From contig NZ_KE386886.1 of assembly GCF_000429325.1 (NCBI RefSeq), forward strand, positions 143,653 to 207,652: 64,000 nt of DNA, written 5' to 3'. A program made the translations under genes and the position numbers. Source of the DNA: Fundidesulfovibrio putealis DSM 16056. GTDB taxonomy: Bacteria; Desulfobacterota; Desulfovibrionia; Desulfovibrionales; Desulfovibrionaceae. Below the pieces are notes generated by a model. It made no database searches, was not told the origin of the DNA, and saw only the letters and a list, made by a program, of their open reading frames with translations. Of this stretch, positions 36,475 to 48,278 are shown piece after piece (position 1 is the stretch's first letter; every line of letters starts with the position of its first letter).

Positions 36475-37517
36475 TGAACCGCATCACCACTATTCTTTTG
36501 AACATTCTGGCGGCTGGCGTCGTGGCCCTGTTCCTGTGGTGGGCCGAGGCCAACCTGGACGGCTACAAGATCCAGATCCTGAACCTCATCGCGGTCAACA
36601 TCATCCTGGCCCTGTCCTTGAACCTGATCTACGGGTTCACGGGCATGTTCAGCCTGGGCCACGCCGGGTTCATGGCCATCGGCGCGTACGTCTGCGCCAT
36701 CCTGATCATGAGTCCCGAGCAGAAAGAGATGCTCTTCATCATCGAGGACGCCTACGGCTGGGTGCAGGCCGCCCACGCCCCGTTCCTGGTGGCGGTGTTC
36801 GCGGGCGGGCTGGTGGCGGCGCTGTTCGGGCTTGTCGTTGGCATGCCGCTTCTGAAGCTTGGCGACGACTACCTGGGCATCGCCACCCTGGGTTTCGCCG
36901 AGATCGTACGCGTGGTGGCCACCAACCTGACCGGCATCACCAACGGCGCGCTCGGGTTCAAGGGCATCCCGGCCTACTCCAACCTGTGGTGGAACTTCGG
37001 CTGGTGCGCGTTCAGCCTTTTCGTGATCGTGCGGCTGCTCAAGTGCAACACCGGCAACGTGCTCAAGGCCATCCGCGACGACGAGATCGCCTCCAAGGCC
37101 ATGGGCATCGACGCCTTCCGCTACAAGCTCCTGTCCTTCACGGTGGGCTCTTTCTTCGCGGGCATCGGCGGCGCGCTGCTGGCCAGCCTCCTGACCACCA
37201 TCGACCCCAAGATGTTCCTGTTCACCCTGACCTTCAACGTGCTCATGATCGTGGTCACGGGCGGCCTGGGGTCCATCACCGGCTCGGTGCTGGCGGGCGT
37301 CGGCATCACGGTGCTGCTGGAGTGGCTGCGCGTGGTGGAGAACCCCCTGAGCTTCGGCGGCTTCGAGATCGCGGGCATCCCCGGCATGCGCATGGTGGTC
37401 TTCTCCCTGGCGCTCATCGTGATCATCCTCTTTAGGCGCGAGGGCCTCATGGGCATGCGCGAATTCAGCTGGCAGGCCGTGTTTGGCCGCCTGGGCAAGG
37501 GAGGCAACGCCAAATGA
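36474..37517 (+). CDS. livM: Branched-chain amino acid ABC transporter permease LivM
   Basis: A 347-residue membrane permease. NIILALSLNLIYGFTGMFSLGHAGFMAIGAY is the LivM signature, and VTGGLGSITGSVLAGVGITVLLEWLR is the conserved C-terminal part. It forms the pore with LivH. The stop overlaps livG in an ATGA junction, so all five genes are one translationally coupled operon. Confidence 0.93.
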   Translation: MNRITTILLNILAAGVVALFLWWAEANLDGYKIQILNLIAVNIILALSLNLIYGFTGMFSLGHAGFMAIGAYVCAILIMSPEQKEMLFIIEDAYGWVQAAHAPFLVAVFAGGLVAALFGLVVGMPLLKLGDDYLGIATLGFAEIVRVVATNLTGITNGALGFKGIPAYSNLWWNFGWCAFSLFVIVRLLKCNTGNVLKAIRDDEIASKAMGIDAFRYKLLSFTVGSFFAGIGGALLASLLTTIDPKMFLFTLTFNVLMIVVTGGLGSITGSVLAGVGITVLLEWLRVVENPLSFGGFEIAGIPGMRMVVFSLALIVIILFRREGLMGMREFSWQAVFGRLGKGGNAK

Positions 37518-38299
37518 GTGCCGAGACCATCCTGGAAGTATCGGGACTGACCATGCGCTTTGGCGGCCTGACCGCCGTGGACGACTTCAGCGCCACGCTG
37601 AAAAAGGGCACCATCTCCGGGCTCATCGGCCCCAACGGCGCGGGCAAGACCACCTGCTTCAACATGATCACCGGGTTCTACAAACCCACGTCCGGGCGCT
37701 CGGTGTACCGGGGGGTGGAGCTCACGGGCCAGCCGCCCTACAAGGTCTGCAAGGCGGGCATCGCGCGCACCTTCCAGAACATCCGCCTCTTCGGCAACGA
37801 GACCGTGCTTGAGAACGTGATGATCGGCTGCCACCTGCGCCAGAAGACCAACTGGCTCCAGTCCGTGTTCATGCTGCCCGCAGCCCTGAAGGAAGACCGG
37901 GCCATCCGTCAGCGTTCGCTTGAGCTGCTGGACGTGGTGGGCCTCGCCCACCTGGAGAACGAGCAGGCCAACAGCCTGCCCTACGGCGCGCAACGCAGGC
38001 TGGAGATCGCCCGCGCCCTGGCCACCACGCCGGGGCTCATCCTGCTGGACGAACCCGCCGCCGGCATGAACCCCCAGGAAACCCAGGACCTCATCGCCTT
38101 CATCCGCACCATCCGCGACCGTTTCGGCCTGACGGTGCTGCTCATCGAGCACGACATGAAGCTGGTCATGGAGATCTGCGAGCACATGTGGGTGCTGGAC
38201 TACGGCGTCACCATCGCCCAGGGCGCGCCGGAGGAGATCAAGTCCAACCCCAAGGTCATCGAGGCCTATCTTGGAGAGGAGTGCGTCACCGATGCTTAA
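37514..38299 (+). CDS. livG: ABC transporter ATP-binding protein LivG
   Basis: A 261-residue ATPase. Walker A is GPNGAGKTT, the Q-loop is ARTFQNIRLF, the signature is replaced by NSLPYGAQRRLEIARAL, and Walker B is LILLDEPAAGMNP. The YGxQ signature is normal in LivG. It powers LivHM together with LivF. The start overlaps livM. Confidence 0.94.
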   Translation: MSAETILEVSGLTMRFGGLTAVDDFSATLKKGTISGLIGPNGAGKTTCFNMITGFYKPTSGRSVYRGVELTGQPPYKVCKAGIARTFQNIRLFGNETVLENVMIGCHLRQKTNWLQSVFMLPAALKEDRAIRQRSLELLDVVGLAHLENEQANSLPYGAQRRLEIARALATTPGLILLDEPAAGMNPQETQDLIAFIRTIRDRFGLTVLLIEHDMKLVMEICEHMWVLDYGVTIAQGAPEEIKSNPKVIEAYLGEECVTDA

Positions 38300-38996
38300 G
38301 CTCACGGACCTGCACGTCCACTACGGCGGCATCCACGCCCTGAAGGGCGTGTCCATGGAAGTGCCCCAGGGCAAGATCGTCACCCTGATCGGGGCCAACG
38401 GCGCGGGCAAGTCCAGCACGCTGCGCGCCATCGCCGGGCTCATCAAGAACAAGAAGGGCCAGATCACCTACAACGGCAAGGACCTGACCACGGCCACGCC
38501 CGTGGACATCGTCAAGTCCGGCATCGTCATGTCGCCGGAAGGCCGTCGCATCTTCGGCCACCTCTCGGTGTTCGAGAACCTGATGCTCGGGGCCTACAGC
38601 CGCAATGACAAGGACGGCATCGCCAAGGACCTGGAGTGGGTGTTCGAGCTGTTCCCGCGCATGCGCGAGCGCCGCGAGCAGAAGGGCGGCACGCTGTCGG
38701 GCGGCGAACAGCAGATGCTGGCCGTGGGACGGGCGCTCATGAGCGCGCCGGAAGTGGTCATGCTGGACGAGCCGAGCCTGGGCCTTGCCCCCTTGCTGGT
38801 GCGCGACGTGTTCGAGATCATCAAAACCATCAACGAGCGCGGCATGACCGTGCTGCTGGTGGAGCAGAACGCCTTCGCGGCCCTCAAGGTGGCCCACTAC
38901 GCCTACGTCCTGGAGACCGGAACCATCGTGCTGCAGGGAACCGGCAGCGAGCTGGCCGCCGACAAGCGGGTCTGCGAGGCCTACCTGGGAGGTTGA
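38292..38996 (+). CDS. livF: ABC transporter ATP-binding protein LivF
   Basis: A 234-residue ATPase with Walker A GANGAGKSS, signature LSGGEQQMLAVGRALM and Walker B VVMLDEPSLGLAP. It pairs with LivG. The ATG at 38292 overlaps the livG stop by 8 bp; GAGGAG lies 10 nt upstream. A TTG at 38271 would add seven residues and is less likely. AspA begins 5 bp after the stop, linking transport to catabolism. Confidence 0.93.
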   Translation: MLKLTDLHVHYGGIHALKGVSMEVPQGKIVTLIGANGAGKSSTLRAIAGLIKNKKGQITYNGKDLTTATPVDIVKSGIVMSPEGRRIFGHLSVFENLMLGAYSRNDKDGIAKDLEWVFELFPRMRERREQKGGTLSGGEQQMLAVGRALMSAPEVVMLDEPSLGLAPLLVRDVFEIIKTINERGMTVLLVEQNAFAALKVAHYAYVLETGTIVLQGTGSELAADKRVCEAYLGG

Positions 38997-39001
38997 TCCG
39001 C

Positions 39002-40522
39002 ATGGACGTCTCGCCCAAGACCATCCGCCAGTACCGCCTGGAGTCCGATTCCCTGGGCGAGGTGCGCGTTCCGGCCAACTCCCTCTACGGGGTGCAGACC
39101 CAGCGCGCCATCGACAACTTCCCCATCACCGGGGTGCGCATCTCGCACTACCCGGAGTTCGTGAAGGCCCTGGCGGCCATCAAGAAAGCCGCCGCAATGG
39201 CCAACGAGCGCATGGGCATGCTGGACGCCCCGCGCTCCAAGGCCATCCGCGAGGCCTGCGACCTGATCATGGCGGGCAAGCACCGGGGGCATTTTCGCGT
39301 GGACGTGATCCAGGGCGGGGCGGGCACCTCCAGCAACATGAACGCCAACGAGGTCATCGCCAACCTGGCCCTGGAGCTCATGGGCCACTCGCGCGGGGAC
39401 TACGCCTTCCTGCACCCCAACAACCACGTCAACCTCTCCCAGTCCACCAACGACGTCTACCCCTCGGCCATCCGCCTGACCCTGGTCATCATGGGACAGG
39501 CCCTGCACAAGGCCATGGGCAGGCTGGCCAAGGCCCTGGAGGACAAGGGCGTGGAATTCGCCCACGTCATCAAGATCGGGCGCACACAGCTTCAGGACGC
39601 CGTGCCCATGACGCTGGGCCAGGAGTTTCGGGCCTGGGCGCTCATGGTACGCGAGGACCGGCAGCGCCTGCTGGAGGCGCTTGACCTGGTGCGCGAGATC
39701 AACCTCGGCGGCACGGCCATCGGCACGGGCATCAACGCCCCGCCGGAGTACGCGCCGCTGGTGGTGGCGCTTCTGAACCAGGTCAGCGGACAGGGCATGA
39801 TCCTGGCCGAGAACCTGGTGGAGGCCACCCAGGACGCCGGGGCCTACGTGCAGTTCTCCGGAGTTTTGAAACGTACGGCAGTGAAGCTCTCCAAGATCTG
39901 CAACGACCTGCGCCTGCTGTCTTCGGGTCCGCGCTGCGGCCTGGGCGAGATCCGCCTGCCCAAGATGGCTCCGGGCTCGTCCATCATGCCCGGCAAGGTG
40001 AACCCCATCATCCCCGAGGTGGTCAACCAGATCGCCTTCCAGGTGATCGGCTCCGACCTCACCGTGACCATGGCCGCCGAGGCCGGACAGCTTGAACTGA
40101 ACGCCATGGAGCCTGTGCTGGCCCACAACCTGTTCAACTCCCTGCTGCTTCTGCGCCGGGGCTGCGTGGTGCTGGCCGACAAGTGCGTCAAAGGCATCGA
40201 GGCCGACGAGGAGCGCTGTCGGCAGAACGTTGAGCAGAGCCTGGGGCTGGCCACGGCCCTGTGCCCCTACGTGGGCTACGACGCCGCCTCCAGGATCGCC
40301 CAGCACGCCGCGCGCGAGGGACTGAGCGTCCGCGACGCCGCCCGCGCCATCCTGGGATGGGACGAAAGCCGCCTGACCGAAGTGCTGAACCCCGAAAGCA
40401 TGCTGACGCCGGTTGAGCCCAAGCGCGAATTCGTGTGCTTCACGGCTGACCGCCCCGACGTCTCACTGGACGCCCCTGCCGGGGAATGCCCGGACAACGG
40501 CGGCGCGCCGGACACCCACTAG
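39002..40522 (+). CDS. aspA: Aspartate ammonia-lyase
   Basis: A 506-residue member of the fumarase/aspartase superfamily: GGAGTSSNMNANEVIAN, HVNLSQSTNDVYPSA and the catalytic SS loop GSSIMPGKVNP. TMAAEAGQLELNAMEPV favours aspartase over fumarase. It converts aspartate to fumarate plus ammonia. GGGAGG lies 9 nt before the ATG. The last 40 residues or so are an acidic, Pro/Gly-rich tail without a clear fold. Fumarate could then be reduced or oxidised centrally. Confidence 0.88.
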   Translation: MDVSPKTIRQYRLESDSLGEVRVPANSLYGVQTQRAIDNFPITGVRISHYPEFVKALAAIKKAAAMANERMGMLDAPRSKAIREACDLIMAGKHRGHFRVDVIQGGAGTSSNMNANEVIANLALELMGHSRGDYAFLHPNNHVNLSQSTNDVYPSAIRLTLVIMGQALHKAMGRLAKALEDKGVEFAHVIKIGRTQLQDAVPMTLGQEFRAWALMVREDRQRLLEALDLVREINLGGTAIGTGINAPPEYAPLVVALLNQVSGQGMILAENLVEATQDAGAYVQFSGVLKRTAVKLSKICNDLRLLSSGPRCGLGEIRLPKMAPGSSIMPGKVNPIIPEVVNQIAFQVIGSDLTVTMAAEAGQLELNAMEPVLAHNLFNSLLLLRRGCVVLADKCVKGIEADEERCRQNVEQSLGLATALCPYVGYDAASRIAQHAAREGLSVRDAARAILGWDESRLTEVLNPESMLTPVEPKREFVCFTADRPDVSLDAPAGECPDNGGAPDTH

Positions 40523-40539
40523 ACCAGCAAGGACTGCGT

Positions 40540-41025
40540 GTGAATCTCTCCATCTACACCATGGGTGGCACCATCGACAAAGTCTACTTCGACGACCTCT
40601 CGGACTACGTGGTGGGCGAGCCCCAGGCGGGCGAAATCCTGAAAGAGGCCCAGGCGGCCATCAGCTTCACGGTGAACGAGGTCCTGCGCAAGGACAGCCT
40701 GCACCTCACGGATGAAGACCGCCAGTTGCTGCGCGAGCGCGTGGCCGCAGACCCCGAGCGCTTCATCCTCATCACCCACGGCACGGACAGCATGGTCCAG
40801 AGCGCCCAGGTGCTGAAGGGCATCGCCGACAAGGTCATCGTGTTCACCGGCGCCATGAGCCCGGCCCGCTTCAAGGGCTCGGACGCGTCGTTCAACGTGG
40901 GCTGCGCCGTGGGCGCGGTGCAGTCGCTGCCGCCGGGCGTGTACATCTGCATGAGCGGGCAGGTGTTCGAGGCGGGCACGGTGCGCAAGAACCGCGCGGC
41001 GGGCCGTTTCGAGAGCCTGGGCTGA
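40540..41025 (+). CDS. Short asparaginase-domain protein
   Basis: A 161-residue protein covering only the N-terminal half of type I/II L-asparaginase: YTMGGTIDKVY holds the first catalytic Thr and ILITHGTDSMVQSA the second Thr/Asp pair. Full-length enzymes have about 330 residues and complete the site with the second domain. Short homologues of this size are known as a family; whether they hydrolyse asparagine is open. GTG with AAGGA 6 nt upstream. It follows aspA by 17 bp, suggesting Asn to Asp to fumarate. Confidence 0.75.
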   Translation: MNLSIYTMGGTIDKVYFDDLSDYVVGEPQAGEILKEAQAAISFTVNEVLRKDSLHLTDEDRQLLRERVAADPERFILITHGTDSMVQSAQVLKGIADKVIVFTGAMSPARFKGSDASFNVGCAVGAVQSLPPGVYICMSGQVFEAGTVRKNRAAGRFESLG

Positions 41026-41121
41026 TTCTGCCGATTTCACCGCAAGGGGCGGTTTGCTTCGGGCTTCTTCTTGTGTAGGGTAAGGCGTAGTGCGTCCATA
41101 CTCGACATCAAGGAGATGACC

Positions 41122-42153
41122 GTGTTCGACAAAGCCGCCCTTTCTCTGCAAAACTCCCCCGCCCGTTGGCTGGTGACCGGCGTGGCCGGATTCATCGGCT
41201 CCAACATACTGGAAAAGCTCCTGAGCCTGGGACAGACCGTCACCGGCCTGGACAACTACTGCACCGGCTACAAGGCCAACCTGGAGTCGGTCCGGGCCAG
41301 CGTCGGCGACAAAGCCTGGGCCAACTTCCGCATGGTGGAAGGCGACATCACCGATCCGGCGGCCTGCCGCGAAGCCTGCACCGGCGTGCAGTACGTGCTG
41401 CATCAGGCGGCCCTGGGCAGCGTCCCCCGCTCCATCGAGGACCCCATCACCTCCGACCGCGTCAACGTGGGCGGTTTCGTGAACATGCTGACTGCCGCCA
41501 AGGAAGCCAAGGTGAAGCGCTTCGTGTACGCGTCCTCCAGCTCCGTCTACGGCGACCACCCGGTGCTGCCCAAGGTGGAGGAGCAGATAGGCAACCAGCT
41601 CTCGCCCTACGCGGTGACCAAGCTCACCAACGAGCTCTACGCCAACGTGTTCGGGACCTGCTACGGCCTTCAGGCCATCGGGCTTCGCTACTTCAACATC
41701 TTCGGCCCCCGCCAGGACCCCGACGGGGCCTACGCCGCCGTCATCCCCAAATGGTTCGACGCGCTGCTTCGCGGCGACACCGTGTACGTGAACGGCGACG
41801 GCGAGACCAGCCGCGACTTCTGCTTCGTGGAGAACGCCGTGCGGGCCAACATGCTGGCCGCCGTCTCCCAGCACCCCGAGGCTCACGGCAAGGCCTACAA
41901 CGTGGCCTGCGGGACGCGCACCACGCTGAACGAGCTCTACGTCCTGCTGCGCGACCTGGCCGCCACCAAGAACCCCGAAGCCGCCAAGGCCAAGCCCGTC
42001 TACCGGGAAGAGCGCGCGGGCGACGTGCGCCACTCCCTGGCCAACATCACCCGCGCCAGGACGCTCCTGGGCTACGAGCCGCTCATCCAGATCAAGGAAG
42101 GCCTGGACATGGCCGCCAGCTGGTACTTCGAACTGGCTGCGCGGAGCGCCTGA
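41122..42153 (+). CDS. NAD-dependent epimerase of the WbpP/UDP-GlcNAc 4-epimerase type
   Basis: A 343-residue extended short-chain dehydrogenase. [16 protein letters not shown] is the NAD loop, [14 protein letters not shown] and YAVTK are the Ser/Thr-Tyr-Lys catalytic set, and [25 protein letters not shown] is the WbpP-like region. It would interconvert UDP-GlcNAc and UDP-GalNAc, or the corresponding uronic acids, for surface glycans. The GTG at 41122 has AAGGAG 6 nt upstream; ATG at 41116 is possible but lies right on that site. Confidence 0.85.
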   Translation: MFDKAALSLQNSPARWLVTGVAGFIGSNILEKLLSLGQTVTGLDNYCTGYKANLESVRASVGDKAWANFRMVEGDITDPAACREACTGVQYVLHQAALGSVPRSIEDPITSDRVNVGGFVNMLTAAKEAKVKRFVYASSSSVYGDHPVLPKVEEQIGNQLSPYAVTKLTNELYANVFGTCYGLQAIGLRYFNIFGPRQDPDGAYAAVIPKWFDALLRGDTVYVNGDGETSRDFCFVENAVRANMLAAVSQHPEAHGKAYNVACGTRTTLNELYVLLRDLAATKNPEAAKAKPVYREERAGDVRHSLANITRARTLLGYEPLIQIKEGLDMAASWYFELAARSA

Positions 42154-42178
42154 TCGCGCGCCCTCAGAAAGCATGCTC

Positions 42179-42214
42179 AAATGCCTCCCCATCCAACCGG
42201 ATGGGGAGGCATTT
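42179..42214. terminator. Strong terminator after epimerase gene
   Basis: AAATGCCTCCCCATCC pairs perfectly with GGATGGGGAGGCATTT over AACC; TCATTT follows. It is bidirectional in form. Confidence 0.85.
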
Positions 42215-44915
<2,701 letters not shown>

Positions 44916-45070
44916 TGGTTCGCATGGCAATCTGAGCGATCAGGCTTGGGTTTGCCGCAGGATTGATGTATCCAGTTCTTCAAATCAAACCCTCACGCCC
45001 CGCGCGCCACCACTATCCGTGGGGCACGTGGGGCGTGGGACGCTTCCACAAAGCGACAAGGAGCACGACA

Positions 45071-45604
45071 ATGGCCGACAGGCAGGCACGCAAGGACAAG
45101 GTGATCGAGGTTCTGAACAAGGCTCGCGGCATGGAACTCTACGCCATCACCCAGTACATGAACCAGCACTACAACCTGGACAACCTGGACTACGGCGAAC
45201 TGGCCATGAACATGAAGCTCATCGCCATCGACGAGATGCGTCACGCCGAAATGTTCGCCGAGCGCATCAAGGAACTGGGCGGCGAGCCCGCCACCAGCGC
45301 GCTGGGCACGGTGCAGAAGGGCCAGGACGTCCGCGCCATCTACCCCTTCGACAGCAGCGTGGAAGACGAGACCGTGGACCAGTACAACCAGTTCCTGAAC
45401 ATCTGCCGCGAGGCGGGCGACAGCATCAGCGCCAAGCTCTTCGACGCCATCATCGAAGAGGAACAGGCCCACTTCAACTACTTCGACAACGTGGACGGCC
45501 ACATCAAGACCCTGGGCGACACCTACCTGTCCAAGATCGCCGGGACCCCCTCCTCCACCGGCGGGACCACCAAGGGTTTCGCGCTGCCCGGCGCAGGCGC
45601 GTAG
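45071..45604 (+). CDS. bfr: Bacterioferritin
   Basis: A 177-residue ferritin-like four-helix protein that stores iron in a 24-mer shell. MELYAITQYMNQHY, NMKLIAIDEMRHAEMFAERIKELGG and IIEEEQAHFNYFDNV supply the diiron ligands (Glu, Glu/His, Glu, Glu/His). The ending LSKIAGTPSSTGG closely matches the Desulfovibrio desulfuricans protein, whose heme is iron-coproporphyrin III, so the same cofactor is likely. AAGGAG lies 6 nt before the ATG. It adjoins katG, fitting peroxide and iron defence. Confidence 0.95.
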   Translation: MADRQARKDKVIEVLNKARGMELYAITQYMNQHYNLDNLDYGELAMNMKLIAIDEMRHAEMFAERIKELGGEPATSALGTVQKGQDVRAIYPFDSSVEDETVDQYNQFLNICREAGDSISAKLFDAIIEEEQAHFNYFDNVDGHIKTLGDTYLSKIAGTPSSTGGTTKGFALPGAGA

Positions 45605-45615
45605 CGCAGACGGAT

Positions 45616-45653
45616 AAACGGCCCGGCGCGTGACATACCGCGCCGGACCGTTT
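45616..45653. terminator. Terminator between convergent bfr and methyltransferase genes
   Basis: AAACGGCCCGGCGCG pairs with CGCGCCGGACCGTTT with one mismatch across TGACATAC. It is suitable for either strand. Confidence 0.75.
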
Positions 45654-45674
45654 CCATCCCGCGTTCCCCCTGCT

Positions 45675-46889
45675 TCAGCTCTTGCGTATGCCCCCCACCA
45701 CGTACACCGGGTCGCTGGTCCAGGTCTGGCGGATGTGCGGATCATCCACGGGCCGCCACCAGTTGCGGGCGCTGAAGGTCCACAGGTCCGCGTAATCACC
45801 GCTCGCCAGCAGGTACTCCAGAACCAGCCCCATGCGCTCGAACTCGTGCAGGTCCAGCCACAGGGGCGTGGCCTTGGTGGGGAACCAGCGGTTGGAAAAC
45901 CCGAACAGCAACTGCCCGCCGGGCCGCAGCACCCGCGCGCACTCCCGCACGATCCCGGCGGGGTCCAGCAGGTACTCGACCGACAGGCTGCACACCACCG
46001 CGTCAAACCCCGCGTCCGCGAAGGGCATCACGCCATCCCGGTTCAGGTCCTGCACCACGCGCGCGGACAAGAGCGGGTTGGCCGCGAGCTCTTCCATGTT
46101 CATGCCAAGGCCCGTCACGTCCAGATCCGCGTCCAGCGGCAGGTGCGACTGCACCGAGGACATCAGGTCCAGCACGCGCGCCCCTCGGGGAATGCGCGAT
46201 GCGTACTGCTGCGTGAGAATTGCGGACGCCTGGGCGTCGACGTGCCCGATGAGGCGCGGCCTGGCGTAGAACCGGGCGTCGTCCTCGTTGTCCAGGCGGG
46301 CCTCCCCGTCCGGGGGCGTGAAGTCCGTGGGGGCGAAGTCTGCCCGCCGGGCCTGCATGCCGGGACCGAAGCAGCAGATCTCCTCCAGCCAGTCCGAGAG
46401 CCTGCCCCCGGTGTCGGATTTCTTCTCCGCCACGTTCAGCACCGTGGCGTCCAGCCGAAACGGCCTGCCCGCCAGGGGGTGGTTGAGGTCCAGCACGAAC
46501 CGGCCATCCCTGGCGTCGAGGACGCGCGCCGGACGCGCGTCCTGGGGGAATATTCCCGGCAGCGACCCGAACAGCCCGCGCGGATAGTGGCGTCCGTCCC
46601 TGGGGGACACCGTCCGCCCGGCCACGGTCGGGGGGGTGAAGCACCGGTGCGGAACCTCCTGCACCAGGGCGTCCTGGCGGTCCGGCAAGGCCTGCCCGGC
46701 GGCGTAGGATACTCCGGCGGATTCACCCGCGACCAGTCCGGTCAGGGCGTCCTTCAATCCGGGCGGGAGGATGTCCCGCCAGAGGTTCATCTTGCGGGCC
46801 AGGAACCGCTCCTCATGGAACGCCTCCCGACTCTGCCAGGTCAGGGAAAAGTCAACGGTGGCCAGGGTTTGATCGCTTACACGGGGCAT
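45675..46889 (-). CDS. FKBP-like domain fused to SAM methyltransferase
   Basis: About 404 residues. Residues 25-155 resemble the SlyD-type FKBP fold: VSYAAGQAL, VEVPHR-like EVPHRCFTP and VLDLNHPLAGRPFRLDATV, where DLNHPLAG is the typical end of FKBP/SlyD. From about 235 a class I methyltransferase follows (ARVLDLMSSVQSHL, FDAVVCSLSVEYLLDP). Possibly the PPIase-like part presents a protein substrate. The ATG at 46889 is the cleaner start; a GTG at 46907 is an alternative. Substrate is unknown. Confidence 0.75.
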   Translation of the reverse strand: MPRVSDQTLATVDFSLTWQSREAFHEERFLARKMNLWRDILPPGLKDALTGLVAGESAGVSYAAGQALPDRQDALVQEVPHRCFTPPTVAGRTVSPRDGRHYPRGLFGSLPGIFPQDARPARVLDARDGRFVLDLNHPLAGRPFRLDATVLNVAEKKSDTGGRLSDWLEEICCFGPGMQARRADFAPTDFTPPDGEARLDNEDDARFYARPRLIGHVDAQASAILTQQYASRIPRGARVLDLMSSVQSHLPLDADLDVTGLGMNMEELAANPLLSARVVQDLNRDGVMPFADAGFDAVVCSLSVEYLLDPAGIVRECARVLRPGGQLLFGFSNRWFPTKATPLWLDLHEFERMGLVLEYLLASGDYADLWTFSARNWWRPVDDPHIRQTWTSDPVYVVGGIRKS

Positions 46890-47148
46890 GCTCTCCTTCT
46901 TGCTCACCCTGAATTGGGTTCAAAGTGTTGAATGATGCTTGGCGCGTAGACTGAAAATGGTAATTCGGGTTATCATGATGTCAAATGCGGAGTTCCCCCA
47001 TTTTCCGCTTCCGGATTGTCAACATGCCTAAACTGAAGTAGGCGTATTGCAGTTTCCGGTTGAATAACATCAGGCGTTTACGGAAGCGTCCAGTGCCTTT
47101 GCCCGGACGCCGTTCGAAGAGTCCATCTGGCCCAGAGGCGGCGCAATC

Positions 47149-48276
47149 ATGAGGAAAAGGGCGATTCTGATCGTCATGCTGCTCGCGGCAGGCGCGCTCG
47201 TCCTGACGTGCCAGAGACAAAGGCCTCTCGTGCTCGGTTTTGCCGGGCAGCTCACCGGGACCTTCTCCGACCTGGGTGTCCAGGGGAGAAACGGGGCGAC
47301 CCTGGCCGTGGAAGAGATCAATCAGGCGGGGGGCGTGGCGGGCAGGCAGCTGAAGCTGTTGGCCGTGGATGACGGCAACACCCCTGACGCCGCCCTGGCC
47401 GGGGACGAGAGCCTCCTGGACGCAGGAGCCGTGGCCATCATCGGCCACATGACCAGCTCCCAGACCATGGCGGTGCTGCCCATGGCGGAATCGCGCGGCG
47501 CGCTGCTGGTCTCCCCCACCACGGCAACCCCTACGCTCACGGCCAAAAAGGACCTGTTCTTCCGCCTGATTCCGGACAACTCCAGCTGGGCCGCCGCGCT
47601 GGCGGAGTTCGCCCTGAAGTCCCGCCGGATCGAACGCGTCTACGTCCTGGGCGACAGCGACAATACCGCCTACACCGCAAGCTTCAACAAAGCCTTCGTT
47701 CAGCGATTCCAAGCTCTTGGCGGCATGATCAGCGCAGCCAGGGAGTTCTCCTCCAAAGCCAGGCCGGACTGGAAGGCCCTGGTGGAGGATGCGGCCTCGT
47801 CCGGAGCCCAGGCAGTGGTGCTTACCGCCTCGGCCAGGGACGTTGCCGAGTTTGCCAAGGCCCGCGCGCTGGCCAGGGTGGACATGCACATCCTCTGCCC
47901 CACCTGGCCCTACACCCGCGAGATTCTCGTGGCGGGCGGAGAGAGCGTGGAAGGCATCATCTTCGCCACCAGCTACACCGAAGAGAACGACACTCCGCGT
48001 TTCAAGAGCTTCCAGCACCGCTACCAGGCACGCTTCGGCTGGGAGCCCAATTTCGCTGCGGCATACTCCTACGAAGCCGTGCTGCTCCTGGCCAAGGCCC
48101 TGGAGATCACCGGCGGGAAGCGCCGGGGCCTTGAGGACGCGCTGACATCCACGGGGACAATACAGGGCGTCATCGGCGATTTCAGCCTGGACCAGTACGG
48201 CGACGTCTCGCGCGGCACCTTCCTGGTGACCATCGAGCAGGGCCGGTTCAAGACCGTGCGCAAGCCCGGGGAATAG
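47149..48276 (+). CDS. ABC-type substrate-binding protein, sensor partner (lipoprotein)
   Basis: A 375-residue Peripla_BP_6 protein. The signal MRKRAILIVMLLAAGALVLTC ends with a lipobox-like LVLTC cysteine, so it may be lipidated. LGFAGQLTGTFSDLGVQGRNGA and GHMTSSQTMAVLP show the LivJ-like fold. There are no transport genes beside it; instead a histidine kinase starts 2 bp after the stop, so it probably senses a ligand and signals to that kinase. Confidence 0.88.
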   Translation: MRKRAILIVMLLAAGALVLTCQRQRPLVLGFAGQLTGTFSDLGVQGRNGATLAVEEINQAGGVAGRQLKLLAVDDGNTPDAALAGDESLLDAGAVAIIGHMTSSQTMAVLPMAESRGALLVSPTTATPTLTAKKDLFFRLIPDNSSWAAALAEFALKSRRIERVYVLGDSDNTAYTASFNKAFVQRFQALGGMISAAREFSSKARPDWKALVEDAASSGAQAVVLTASARDVAEFAKARALARVDMHILCPTWPYTREILVAGGESVEGIIFATSYTEENDTPRFKSFQHRYQARFGWEPNFAAAYSYEAVLLLAKALEITGGKRRGLEDALTSTGTIQGVIGDFSLDQYGDVSRGTFLVTIEQGRFKTVRKPGE

Positions 48277-48278
48277 CC

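Noticed and set aside
38636-39001. N-terminal extension of the aspartase frame into livF
   Set aside because: The extension is the out-of-frame livF sequence; the ATG at 39002 has a strong ribosome site and matches aspartase starts.
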